Assembly: GCA_031290155.1 (NCBI GenBank)
Contig: JAITOB010000005.1
Coordinates: forward strand, 1 to 62,318
Length of the DNA stretch: 62,318 bases
Source: Endomicrobium sp.
Lineage (GTDB): Bacteria; Elusimicrobiota; Endomicrobiia; Endomicrobiales; Endomicrobiaceae
Reading direction: 5' to 3'
The translations under genes and the position numbers were made by a program. This document shows, in pieces, positions 1-9,052 of the stretch; position 1 is the first letter of the stretch, and every line of letters begins with the position of its first letter. The notes below the pieces were generated by a model. That model was given only the letters and a program-made list of their open reading frames with translations, searched no databases and was not told the DNA's origin.

Positions 1-144
1 AAGATACGGGAAATAGACAAACGTTCAAACGACATAAAGAAAAAAACGAATGAAAAACCGTTAAAAGTTGATATCTCTATGGACGAGTTAGCGAAGTTGT
101 TTTTAAGGACAAAAATCAAGTATGTAATCGAAGAAGAGGCATAA
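1..144 (+). CDS. C-terminal end of an unidentified protein (5' truncated by window)
   Basis: The frame starting at base 1 is open for 47 codons and stops with TAA at 142-144. The visible tail is lysine-rich and ends in an acidic IEEEA. I do not recognise the family. The stop overlaps the ATG (144-146) of the decayed DNA methyltransferase that follows, so the two were probably one translationally coupled operon. A role in the same restriction-modification locus is inference from position only. Confidence 0.5.
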   Translation, partial: KIREIDKRSNDIKKKTNEKPLKVDISMDELAKLFLRTKIKYVIEEEA

Positions 145-1279
145 TGAAATACACTGTATACTAATGATAATTTATACATAATGAACGGAATGAATAGTCA
201 ATCAGTGGATTTAATTTATTTAGATCCACCGTTTAACTCAAAACATGTGTATTCTGTTCCTATAGGGACAAAAGTAGCGGGCACAAGTTTTAGGGATATG
301 TGGACTTGGAGGGACATTGATGAATTTTGTTTGGAGACTATGGCTGATAATTACCTTGCTTTAGTTAATTTCATCGCAAATGCAGGTAAAACTTATGATA
401 AATCAATTATGGTATATTTGACGTACATGTCGCAAAGAATTATTGAAATGTATCGTATACTCAAAGATACAGGAAGTGTGTATTTGCATTGCGATTCTAC
501 AGCAAGTCGTTATTTGAAAGTAGTAATGGATGAAATATTCGGCAAAAATAATTTTAGAAATGAAATTGTTTGGTGCTATAAATCACGTCCGCAATCAAAA
601 AAATATTTTGGAAAAACACATGATATTATTCTTTCCTATACTAAAAGTAAAGATTATACTTTCAACCGGAAAGAAATTCCTCGTCCCTTATCCGAATCTA
701 CCATAAAGAAATATAAATTAAAAGACGAAGGTGGAAGACTTTATCGCTTACAGGGGAGAGGAATAAAAGGCAGTCCTATTAAATCTGCAAAAGATGTTGA
801 CTAAATGGGAAAAAAGCAACCCTGAATTAGTGGTTGGGGTTATTTAGACAGCGGGAAAGGCGTAGTATTAGAAGATTGGTGAGAAATAGACATTATTACC
901 AATCTCCAAAAGAACGAGCAGGATACCCAATACAAAAACCATTAGCATTATTACGCCGTATTATAAAAGCATCAAGCAACGTCGGCGATGTAGTATTTGA
1001 CCCGTTTTGCGGTTGTGTAACGGTGTGGTGTTGCGGCCACGACAATTAGACCAAAAATGTGTTTGTCGTGCATGTGGTGTTAAAATTAATATTTTCCAAT
1101 TTGAGATGGACCATGCTATTATACCTAAAGCAAAAGGCGGTGGCGATTATTATGACAACTATCGACTGCTATGTCCTCATTGTAATGGAACAAAAGGCGA
1201 TAGAACTATGGAATACCTGCGTATGAAAATAAAACATCGTGAAGAAATTATGAAAACAAAAATTGTTTTTGGTGGATAG
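144..1279 (+). pseudogene. Site-specific DNA methyltransferase with C-terminal HNH domain, decayed
   Basis: Remains of an N4/N6-type DNA methyltransferase of a restriction-modification system. The start at 144 reads MKYTVY and then loses one base near 162. The next frame (181-804) carries the catalytic DPPFNS motif about 20 codons in. A further frame reads [17 protein letters not shown] and then DPFCGC, the substrate-binding region and the SAM-binding motif, with shifts near 804, 834-900 and 1010. The end (about 1060-1279) is an HNH-type zinc domain with CRACG, DHAIIPKAKGGG and CPHCNGTKGD. The segment normally lying between the SAM motif and the HNH part appears largely deleted. At least three frameshifts make an active enzyme very unlikely. 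The family is clear; the target sequence cannot be read. Confidence 0.85.
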
Positions 1280-1777
1280 CCCAATCCTCTTGTGGCGTTA
1301 AGTATATAGGTGCCATTAAAATCGTCCGGAAGAAGAAAGAGGTTATTGTAGATTTTTTATAAATAACTCATGAGATGTTAGTGTTTAATATTTATGCAAT
1401 CAGCAGAATGCTGCGATGATTACAAAAGTAACAAATAGAAGATAAATTTTAATACAAGGGTTTGTTAATAATTTTATTATTTTGTAAAATCTGCAGTGTA
1501 AGATTTTATCTTTTTTAAAAAAGGATATAGTTTTACAAGAAGCTGTATGTTTAAAGTATGTTTCAGCAGGCTCTTGGCAGATAGCGCTAAAATTTAATGA
1601 AATATTTATTATAAAAATAATGTTGTACGTTGTTTTAAAAAGATATGATTTATTAAAGAATGTTTTAAGATGATTCTCTTTATGTGTAAATATCATAGAG
1701 CTTTTCCGGGATAAATACTATTAAAAATAATAACACCGCACAATTTATTGTGTGAGGATTTGTCAAAGGACTAGGAA
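1280..1777. other. Intergenic region with a possible reading-frame remnant
   Basis: No intact gene. One frame running on from the HNH region (1273-1362) reads IAQSSCGVKYIGAIKIV and then stops at 1360-1362. It looks protein-like and may be the last codons of a lost companion gene, for instance a restriction enzyme, but I cannot assign it. The rest is AT-rich with nothing recognisable until the short inverted repeat at 1739-1752 before carA. A 98-codon minus-strand frame at 1400-1696 has low-complexity composition and no usable ribosome site. Confidence 0.4.
1739..1752. promoter_or_regulatory. Short inverted repeat upstream of carA
   Basis: CACAA-TTTA-TTGTG is a perfect 5-bp inverted repeat with a 4-base centre, 26 bases before the carA ATG. 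It could be an operator or a small mRNA hairpin. The short arms in AT-rich DNA make chance quite possible. Confidence 0.25.
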
Positions 1778-2944
1778 ATGGAACAAGGGAAAAATATTTT
1801 GGATAAAAAATACAAAAAAGCCTATCTTGAACTTTCAAACGGAATAAGTCTTGAGGGAAATGCTGTCGGTGCCGATGTAAATGTCAGCGGCGAGATGGTT
1901 TTTAATACGGGAATGCTCGGATACAGTGAAGCCATGACAGATCCGTCATATTTAGGGCAAATACTTGTTTTTAGTTTTTGTTTAATTGGTAATTATGGAA
2001 TTCCCATTCCTAAAAATGAGAATTTTTTAATATCTAAAGGATATGAAAGCTCGTCAATCAAAACGCAAGGCATTATTGTTTCAGATATTTATGACGGTTG
2101 TCACCACCATGACGGTGGAACTTCTCTTGAAGAATGGATGAAAGACCAGGGAGTGCCGGGAATTTCAGGTATTGATACCAGATATTTAGTGCAACTGATA
2201 AGAGAAAGCGGAAATCTTTGGGGAAAAATTTTTTCAGAGGGAGCAAAGCTGCAGGGTAAAAATAAATTTGAATTTTTAAAAAATTTTAAAAATGATGAAT
2301 ATATAGATCCGTCAAAATATAATTTAATGCCGTCTGTGTCAACAAAAGAAAAATTGACAATGGGAAAAGGCTCAAAAAAAGTTGCAGTTATAGACTGCGG
2401 CGTAAAATGGAATATTATAAGAATGCTTATTGAAAGAAATTGTGAAGTTGAACTTTTACCTTGGAATGCTGACTTTTCTAAGATAAAATGTGTTGGTTGG
2501 CTTATAAGCAATGGTCCGGGGGATCCCAAAAATACGGGCGACTTAGTTGAAAGAATAAAAAAAGATATTTTAAGTTTAAATAAACCTATTTTAGGGATAT
2601 GTCTTGGACATCAGCTTTTATCTCTAGCCTCTGGAGCAAAAACCAAAAGACTTAATCACGGGCATAGAAGCCATAATCAGCCGGTTTTTTCACTTCCTGA
2701 GAAAAATGCTTATATGTCAAGCCAAAATCACAGGTATGCTGTTGAAAAAAGCTCAATACAATCTGACTGGGAACTATGGTTTGAAAATGCAAATGATGGT
2801 TCCGTAGAGGGATTAAAACATAAAACAAAACCGTTTATGTCGGTACAGTTTCATCCTGAAGCATCAAGCGGTCCAAATGACACGTCTTGGATAATGGACA
2901 AGTTTGTCGCGTTACTGCAGTTATCAGCGGATAAAAAAATATAA
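1778..2944 (+). CDS. carA: Carbamoyl-phosphate synthase small subunit (glutamine amidotransferase)
   Basis: Hydrolyses glutamine and feeds ammonia to CarB to make carbamoyl phosphate for pyrimidines and arginine. At 388 aa it is close to the family norm. The N-terminal CPSase domain shows NTGMLGYSEAMTDPSY. The C-terminal class I amidotransferase domain has the nucleophile elbow GICLGHQ (about residue 277) and the catalytic His/Glu in QFHPEASSGP. The usual Y-P before LIGNYG is F-C here (VFSFCLIGNYG), and RGGNHPV is RSHNQPV; the catalytic residues are kept. AAGGA at about 1765-1769 supports the ATG at 1778. carB lies 2.6 kb downstream beyond a permease instead of next door. Confidence 0.95.
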   Translation: MEQGKNILDKKYKKAYLELSNGISLEGNAVGADVNVSGEMVFNTGMLGYSEAMTDPSYLGQILVFSFCLIGNYGIPIPKNENFLISKGYESSSIKTQGIIVSDIYDGCHHHDGGTSLEEWMKDQGVPGISGIDTRYLVQLIRESGNLWGKIFSEGAKLQGKNKFEFLKNFKNDEYIDPSKYNLMPSVSTKEKLTMGKGSKKVAVIDCGVKWNIIRMLIERNCEVELLPWNADFSKIKCVGWLISNGPGDPKNTGDLVERIKKDILSLNKPILGICLGHQLLSLASGAKTKRLNHGHRSHNQPVFSLPEKNAYMSSQNHRYAVEKSSIQSDWELWFENANDGSVEGLKHKTKPFMSVQFHPEASSGPNDTSWIMDKFVALLQLSADKKI

Positions 2945-3382
2945 AGAAATTTATTATTTTACTGGAGACCTGCGTGTTTATAAAGATAGTCAAAGTCGTT
3001 AGTTAAGTGCTTTTGTTTAGAATTGTTTTATATAAACTAAGAATGGATATAATAAAATAAAAGTAGCAGTATAAAGTTAAATAAGTAATCTTTGTCTCAG
3101 GCAAAATTCATAAATATTTTGGTTTTTTTGAATCAAGGGAGGTTTTTGATTTTATTGCCGTACTTATCTGGTAAATTTGTCGTAATGCGATTTGAAAAAT
3201 TTAAATTTTACTAATTGAAATGTGTTTGAACGATAGCTATGCGTAAACACAATGTGCTTGTGGGTAAAAATGAAACGATATTGAACTATTATGGAAAAAA
3301 TATTTAGTTAAATGAAAGTCTTTATTTTTATTATGCGCAGTTAGCAGTCTGTAAAGATTGCCTAAATCTTAGGAGAGATTAA
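2945..3382. other. Intergenic region between carA and the permease
   Basis: 438 bases with no recognisable gene. A GGGAGG followed by a 22-codon TTG-initiated frame (3146-3214) is present, but the peptide resembles nothing I know. Just before the permease, AGGAGAG (3371-3377) is its ribosome site. No clear promoter or terminator hairpin was seen. Confidence 0.5.
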
Positions 3383-4756
3383 ATGGAACAATCCAATGAA
3401 GAAAACTTACAAAGAGATTTAAGTGAGAGACATGTTCAACTTATAGCAATAGGTGGAGCCATAGGTATTGGTTTATTTCTTGCATCCGGCAGTGCTATTG
3501 CTTCCGCAGGGCCTTCATTATTATTATCATATCTTTTAGCAGGTACGGTTGTTTATTTTGTTATGCGTGCTTTAGGGGAGGTTGCTGTTGAGGATCCTGT
3601 ATCGGGGTCTTTTAGCGCTTATGCTCACAAATTTATTAGCCCTTGCGCTGGATTTATAATAGGGTGGACATACTGGTTTATGTGGGTAGTAACTTGTATG
3701 GCTGAAGTTACGGCAATAGGCATATACTGTACTTTTTGGTGGCCGGAACTTCCTCAATGGATACCTGCTTTAGCTGCTTTAATATGTATAATGACATCAA
3801 ATCTTTTTAATGTAAAAACATTTGGCGAATTTGAGTTTTGGTTTGCATTGATAAAAATTGTAACTATTATAGCGATAATAGCGGCAGGCCTGGCGATTAT
3901 ATTTTTTGGTTTTGGAAGCTCCAGTCATTCTGTGGGAATATCCAATCTCTACGCTCTTAGAGGCGGATTTTTTCCTTTTGGTGTTTCAAGAATTTTTCAG
4001 GTTTTGGGCGTAGCAATAATTGCTTTTGGCGGTGTTGAATTTATTGGTATAACGGCCGGGGAAATAAAAAATCCTGAAAAGGGTATTCCATCTTCAATTA
4101 ATAAAGTTTTGTTTAGAATTATATTGCTTTATATTGGAACACTTTTTGTGATTATGTGTATTTATCCATGGATGAATATCGCAAAAGGCGCCGGTGTTAC
4201 GGAAAGCCCTTTTGTTTCTACATTTTCTGGATTAGGTATAAAACAGGCGGCTGCAATAATAAACTTTGTAGTAATAACGGCATCGTTTTCATCATGCAAT
4301 AGCGGAATGTTCAGCAACGGCAGAATGCTTTATAATTTGGCTTTACAAAAGCAAGCGCCACAATTTTTAGCTAAAGTCAATTCAAATAAGATTCCTGCTA
4401 ATGCCATAATCACTTCATCTATCGTAGCCTTGACAAGCGTGGTATTAAATTTCGTTATGCCTGAGAATTTATTTTTATCATTAATAAGTATTATAACTTT
4501 TTTGTCGCTTTGGGTCTGGGGATCTATAGTAATTATTCAAATGTATTCGCGCCGCGGCAAAAGTGCAGAAGATATCTCAAAACTAAAGTATCCTATGTTA
4601 TTTTATCCCTACACGAATTTCATAGCTCTTATAGCTTTGGCAATTGTAGCTGTTATACTTGTTTTTGAAAAACCTACAGCTGTTATAATAGCTTCTACTT
4701 GGCTTATTATAATTTACTGTTTGTATAAATTGTTTGTTAAAGAGAAAATTACATAA
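3383..4756 (+). CDS. Amino-acid permease, AAT/APC family (CycA-like)
   Basis: Proton-coupled amino-acid importer of the inner membrane. The 457-aa protein is almost wholly hydrophobic, with about 12 membrane helices. It opens with the family hallmark LSERHVQLIAIGGAIGIGLF (about residues 13-32), where helix 1 is broken at the GxG substrate site, and carries GEVAVEDPVSGSF and GGVEFIGITAGE, also typical of the amino-acid transporter family. Closest in style to D-serine/D-alanine/glycine and proline permeases; the exact substrate cannot be called. A strong AGGAGAG precedes the ATG. It stands alone between two long gaps. Nutrient import from a host cell is a reasonable inference. Confidence 0.88.
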   Translation: MEQSNEENLQRDLSERHVQLIAIGGAIGIGLFLASGSAIASAGPSLLLSYLLAGTVVYFVMRALGEVAVEDPVSGSFSAYAHKFISPCAGFIIGWTYWFMWVVTCMAEVTAIGIYCTFWWPELPQWIPALAALICIMTSNLFNVKTFGEFEFWFALIKIVTIIAIIAAGLAIIFFGFGSSSHSVGISNLYALRGGFFPFGVSRIFQVLGVAIIAFGGVEFIGITAGEIKNPEKGIPSSINKVLFRIILLYIGTLFVIMCIYPWMNIAKGAGVTESPFVSTFSGLGIKQAAAIINFVVITASFSSCNSGMFSNGRMLYNLALQKQAPQFLAKVNSNKIPANAIITSSIVALTSVVLNFVMPENLFLSLISIITFLSLWVWGSIVIIQMYSRRGKSAEDISKLKYPMLFYPYTNFIALIALAIVAVILVFEKPTAVIIASTWLIIIYCLYKLFVKEKIT

Positions 4757-5545
4757 AAATTAAATTTTTTAAATAGAAAACTGTAATTAACAATATAAAA
4801 GTAAGAGATACTATTGCGTATAAAATAATATCATGGAGCTGTTTTTTGTAATAAATTTGTTTTAAAAGAAATATTTTATTAATGTTTGATATGTGGTAAT
4901 ATTGTTTTAAAAAAAGTAGCGGCTTAATAGATATCATTTTAAAATATTTGGCAGAAATAAATTAATATGCTGTTGTGTTGGTTATAGTTCTTTATTGATA
5001 ATTTAATACTGGTAAACCAAGCAACAAGTAATTTTTTAGTTGTTCGGTTTGTATTTTTATAATGTTAAGCTCTCGCTTAAAATAAGATTTTTTTAATAAG
5101 CAATACGCATATTAGTTTTATTATTTGTATATGATTATGTAAATTAATTGTTTAAATGGTGTTTTGTTTTGCAGGCCATATAATAATTTTTATACTATTT
5201 TATCGTTACAGACTATACAAGTTTTATATTATTAAAATATTACTTAATGATTTATTTATTAAGGCTTTAATTTAGTGTAGTCGTCTTTATTATGTAGATT
5301 AGATTAAAGATTAGTGATACAAAGGTTTCTGTAAATATTTTTCTATTTTTTAAAGTAAATATAACGTTATAACGTTATATTGTAAAATTTATATTTTACA
5401 GCGAATTTAATGTTATTGTGTAATACTTTACATTTTAAAAATCTTTATTTGATAATTTTATAAAGTAGTTGTTTTAGATATATAATATGTTTGCTTTAGT
5501 GACCAAATGGAATATTTTATTTTTTAATAAAATAGTATAAAGAGT
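4757..5545. other. Long AT-rich intergenic region upstream of carB
   Basis: 789 bases with no recognisable gene; a 62-codon minus-strand frame at 4749-4937 is low-complexity and not convincing. It holds an imperfect hairpin (about 5013-5053, AAACCAAGCAAC against GTTGTTCGGTTT, followed by a T-rich stretch), the strong palindrome pair at 5358-5400, and a TATTTTATT-TTTT-AATAAAATA hairpin (5513-5534) ending 17 bases before the carB ATG. It may hold the carB promoter and an untranslated leader, or a fully eroded gene. Confidence 0.5.
5358..5400. promoter_or_regulatory. Two adjacent perfect palindromes, candidate operator upstream of carB
   Basis: Positions 5358-5381 form a perfect 24-bp palindrome built of two AACGTT cores (centre TAACGTTATAACGTTA). 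Immediately after, overlapping by one base, 5381-5400 is TGTAAAAT-TTAT-ATTTTACA, 8-bp arms around four bases. The pair lies about 150-195 bases before carB. Dyads of this sort are typical of repressor sites; which regulator is unknown. AT-rich composition raises the chance rate, but 12-bp perfect half-sites are long. Confidence 0.4.
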
Positions 5546-5551
5546 GTGAGT

Positions 5552-8500
5552 ATGCCAATTTTAGATTTCTTGCTTTCAAAAAACGGAAAAAAAAAGAAAG
5601 TAATTCTTTTGGGATCTGGGGCTTTATCTATAGGACAAGCTGGAGAATTTGATTATTCAGGTTCTCAAGCCGTAAAAGCTTTGGAGGAAGAAGAACTTGA
5701 AGTTATAATCATTAATCCTAATATTGCTTCTGTTCAGACTAACAGAGGTCCCAATAAGAAAGTTTATTTATATCCTATTACTCCTTTTTGGGTTGAAAAA
5801 ATTATTAAAATTGAAAAACCTGTTGCAATTATTTCAAGCTTTGGCGGTCAGACATCTTTAAATTGCGTTATAGAATTAGAAAAAAGCGGTATTTTAAAAA
5901 AACATAATGTAAAAGTTTTAGGAACTCAAGTTGATTCTCTTGAGATATCCGAGGACAGGGAACTTTTTGCGCAAAAGATGAAGTCAATAAATGCGCCGAT
6001 AGCACAGAGCCATGCTGTTTCAACCGCGGAAAAAGCATTATTAACTGCTGAAAAAATTGGATATCCGGTTATAACAAGATCTGCATTTGCTCTCGGCGGA
6101 CTTGGCAGCGGTCTTGCCCAAAATGCATCTGAACTCAAGAAACTTACGCAAACGGCGCTTATGACTTCTCCTCAGGTTTTAATTGAAAAGTCCCTCCATG
6201 GCTGGAAAGAAATAGAGTATGAAGTTATGCGCGATAAAACCGGCAATACAATAACGATATGTAATATGGAAAATTTTGATCCTATGGGTATACATACGGG
6301 CGATTCCATAGTTATTGCTCCTTGTCAGACCATAAACAATATTGAAAACAATATGTTAAGAGATATGGCTATTAAAATTGCGCAAAATATGGGTATTGTC
6401 GGCGAATGCAATGTGCAATATGCTTTAAATCCAAAAGATTACGATTTTTATGTTATTGAGATAAATGCGAGATTATCGCGTTCAAGCGCTTTAGCCAGCA
6501 AAGCCACTGGTTATCCTATTGCGTATATAGCTGCGAAAATAGTTATAGGGTTTGATTTGCTTGAACTTAAAAATCCTGTTACAGGAACAACTTCAGCGTT
6601 TTATGAACCTTCGCTTGATTATGTTACTTTAAAAGTCCCACGCTGGGATTTAAATAAATTCAGCGGAGTTTCAAAACGTCTTGGCCCACAGATGAAATCT
6701 GTGGGCGAAGTTATGGCTATAGGCAGAAATTTCTGCGAAGTTATGCAGAAAGCTTTAAGGATGGTTAATGAAAATGAAGACGGTATAGCTTTAAATGTTT
6801 TTGCAAATACTTCTGACGATGAACTTGAAAAAGAGCTTTTGTCTCCGACAAATTTAAGAGTTTTTGCGATTTATGAAACATTTAAAAGAGGAAAAACTAT
6901 TGAGTATATACATGATAAAACAAAAATAGATCATTGGTTTTTGTCGCATATTTTATATATTGCGAATGTTGAGACAGATCTGCTTAATTTCTTTAAACTA
7001 AAAGGAAATAAAAACAGCATCGCTCCGCAGGAATTGTATGATGCTTATAAAGAGATATCCAAAGATCATTTACACCGTTTAAAGTCAAGAGGTTTTTCAG
7101 ATTTTCAGCTTACAAAAATATATCTTTTAGCATGTTTAAACAGTAAAATAAAACTCAGCACGAAAGAAATACGGAGGTTGTCTTTTAATATAAGAAAATT
7201 GAGAAAAAAGCTTGGAATTTTGCCTGTTGTAAAACAAATAGACACAACGTCTTCCGAGTATCCTACAAAATCTAATTACTTGTATCTGACTTATGACGGA
7301 ATACACAACGATATATCTCCCAAAAAAAATGAGAAAAGTATTATAACGCTTGGCAGCGGGAGCTATCGTATAGGAAGCAGTTTGGAATTTGACTGGTGTT
7401 CAGTTATGACAAGCAGTTATTTTAAAAATAAGAAGAATGACAGCGTAATTATAAACTGTAATCCTGAAACAGTTTCAACGGATTACAGTGCTTCAGACAG
7501 GCTTTATTTTGAAGAATTATCGTTTGAAAGAGTATTAGACATTATAGATATTGAAGATTCAAAGGGCGTGATTGCTTGTATGGGCGGACAAAATCCTAAT
7601 AATTTAATTCAGCCTTTGAGCGAAGCAAAAGTGAATATTTTAGGTCACAGCCAAAAAAGCGTTGATGGAGCTGAAGATAGGGAAAAGTTTTCCGCTATGC
7701 TTGATAAATTAGGTATAGATCAGCCGGAATGGACTTCAGCTGTTTCTATATCGGACATAGAAAAATTTATAAAAAAAGTTGATTTCCCTGTTTTAATTCG
7801 TCCGAGTTTTGTGCTTTCAGGAACTCTTATGAATGTTGCAAACGACCAGCAAAGTTTAGATTATTATTTGTCTCTTACTAAGGATATTTCAGCTGATTTT
7901 CCTGTAGTTATTTCAAAATTTATTCTTGATGCAAAAGAAATAGAATGCGACGGAGTTGCGCGCAATGGCGAAGTTATTCTTTCGTTAGTAAGCGAACATA
8001 TTGAAAACGCTGGTGTACATAGTGGAGACGCCACCGTGGTATTCCCTTCGCAAAAAATATATACCCACACAACAAACGTTATAAAGGATATAGTGAGAAA
8101 AGTAGTAAAGGGTCTTAATTTAAACGGACCCTTTAATATACAATTTATAGCCAAAGATAATGATGTTAAAGTAATTGAATGTAATGCAAGGGCTTCTAGA
8201 TCCTTTCCGTTCATTTCCAAAGTTTCTGGCGTTAATCTTGTCGAACTTGTGTGCAAAGTAATGAATAATGAGAAAGTAAAAAAGATTTTGATAGATGAAA
8301 GCGAAATACCTCATGTTGGAGTTAAAGCTTCAATGTTTAGTTTTCAAAGACTGGACGGAGCTGACCCGATTGTCGGCGTAGAAATGGCATCTACCGGAGA
8401 AGTAGGTTGCTTAGGAGAAAAGTTTGATCATTCAATGCTCCTTGCAATGGAAGCAACCCAAATAAGAAAACCAAATAAAGGAGTTCTTTTAAGCACAGGC

Positions 8501-8863
8501 AGAGAAAAAGATAAGGTTAAATTTATGGAAGTGATCAATAATCTTTATAAACTTGATGTTCCAGTTTATGCCACAAAAGGTTCTGCAAAATATCTTGAAG
8601 GCAGGGGTTATAAAGTTAATACAGTTCATTGGAACCGTAGTCCTCGTGCGGTTGATATTATTATTGAAGGGAAAGTAGATTTTGTAATAAATATAAACAA
8701 AAATTTAAGCGTAGACGAACTTAATAATAATTCTGAGATAAGAAAAACTGCTGTTAAATGCGGATGTTCTATTTTAACAAATCTGGAAAAAGTAATGTCT
8801 TATTTAAGGGCGTACGATTCCTATGATGAACTTCAAAGTATTGAACATTGTATAAATTTGTAA
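5552..8863 (+). CDS. carB: Carbamoyl-phosphate synthase large subunit
   Basis: Makes carbamoyl phosphate from bicarbonate, two ATP and ammonia channelled from CarA. About 1103 aa, slightly longer than the usual 1070. The two homologous halves are visible: the first ATP-grasp synthetase starts VILLGSGALSIGQAGEFDYS, with the ATP/metal residues EINARLSRSSALASKATGYP. The second starts ITLGSGSYRIGSSLEFDWC and has ECNARASRSFPFISKVSGVN. The C-terminal MGS-type allosteric domain (about 960-1103) contains STGREKDK and the NRSPRAVDIIIEGKVD loop. GTG at 5546 is in frame, but AAAGAG at 5539-5544 is better spaced for ATG 5552. It is separated from carA by a permease and a long gap. Confidence 0.95.
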   Translation: MPILDFLLSKNGKKKKVILLGSGALSIGQAGEFDYSGSQAVKALEEEELEVIIINPNIASVQTNRGPNKKVYLYPITPFWVEKIIKIEKPVAIISSFGGQTSLNCVIELEKSGILKKHNVKVLGTQVDSLEISEDRELFAQKMKSINAPIAQSHAVSTAEKALLTAEKIGYPVITRSAFALGGLGSGLAQNASELKKLTQTALMTSPQVLIEKSLHGWKEIEYEVMRDKTGNTITICNMENFDPMGIHTGDSIVIAPCQTINNIENNMLRDMAIKIAQNMGIVGECNVQYALNPKDYDFYVIEINARLSRSSALASKATGYPIAYIAAKIVIGFDLLELKNPVTGTTSAFYEPSLDYVTLKVPRWDLNKFSGVSKRLGPQMKSVGEVMAIGRNFCEVMQKALRMVNENEDGIALNVFANTSDDELEKELLSPTNLRVFAIYETFKRGKTIEYIHDKTKIDHWFLSHILYIANVETDLLNFFKLKGNKNSIAPQELYDAYKEISKDHLHRLKSRGFSDFQLTKIYLLACLNSKIKLSTKEIRRLSFNIRKLRKKLGILPVVKQIDTTSSEYPTKSNYLYLTYDGIHNDISPKKNEKSIITLGSGSYRIGSSLEFDWCSVMTSSYFKNKKNDSVIINCNPETVSTDYSASDRLYFEELSFERVLDIIDIEDSKGVIACMGGQNPNNLIQPLSEAKVNILGHSQKSVDGAEDREKFSAMLDKLGIDQPEWTSAVSISDIEKFIKKVDFPVLIRPSFVLSGTLMNVANDQQSLDYYLSLTKDISADFPVVISKFILDAKEIECDGVARNGEVILSLVSEHIENAGVHSGDATVVFPSQKIYTHTTNVIKDIVRKVVKGLNLNGPFNIQFIAKDNDVKVIECNARASRSFPFISKVSGVNLVELVCKVMNNEKVKKILIDESEIPHVGVKASMFSFQRLDGADPIVGVEMASTGEVGCLGEKFDHSMLLAMEATQIRKPNKGVLLSTGREKDKVKFMEVINNLYKLDVPVYATKGSAKYLEGRGYKVNTVHWNRSPRAVDIIIEGKVDFVININKNLSVDELNNNSEIRKTAVKCGCSILTNLEKVMSYLRAYDSYDELQSIEHCINL

Positions 8864-9052
8864 ATTTAAATGTTCAGCAGGGCTTGATTTAATATTATTT
8901 TAAGTGTATAATTCGTTTTTTAATTGATTCATTACTTCCAAATTAATTATCTTTTTATTTTCAAAGTAAAAGCGATATGAATTGGACCCGATGTGCGCTT
9001 AGTTGGGCGCAAGATTTGTGTTTTCGTTTTGTTTGAAAAGAGGTAAGAATTT

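Noticed and set aside
1400-1696. 98-codon minus-strand frame
   Set aside because: Low-complexity K/F/I/N composition expected of AT-rich non-coding DNA, no ribosome site and no recognisable motif.
4749-4937. 62-codon minus-strand frame after the permease
   Set aside because: Low-complexity, overlaps the permease end, no ribosome site, no known domain.
5546-5551. GTG 5546 as the carB start
   Set aside because: AAAGAG is only one base from it, but seven from ATG 5552; the extra two residues add nothing. Not excluded.
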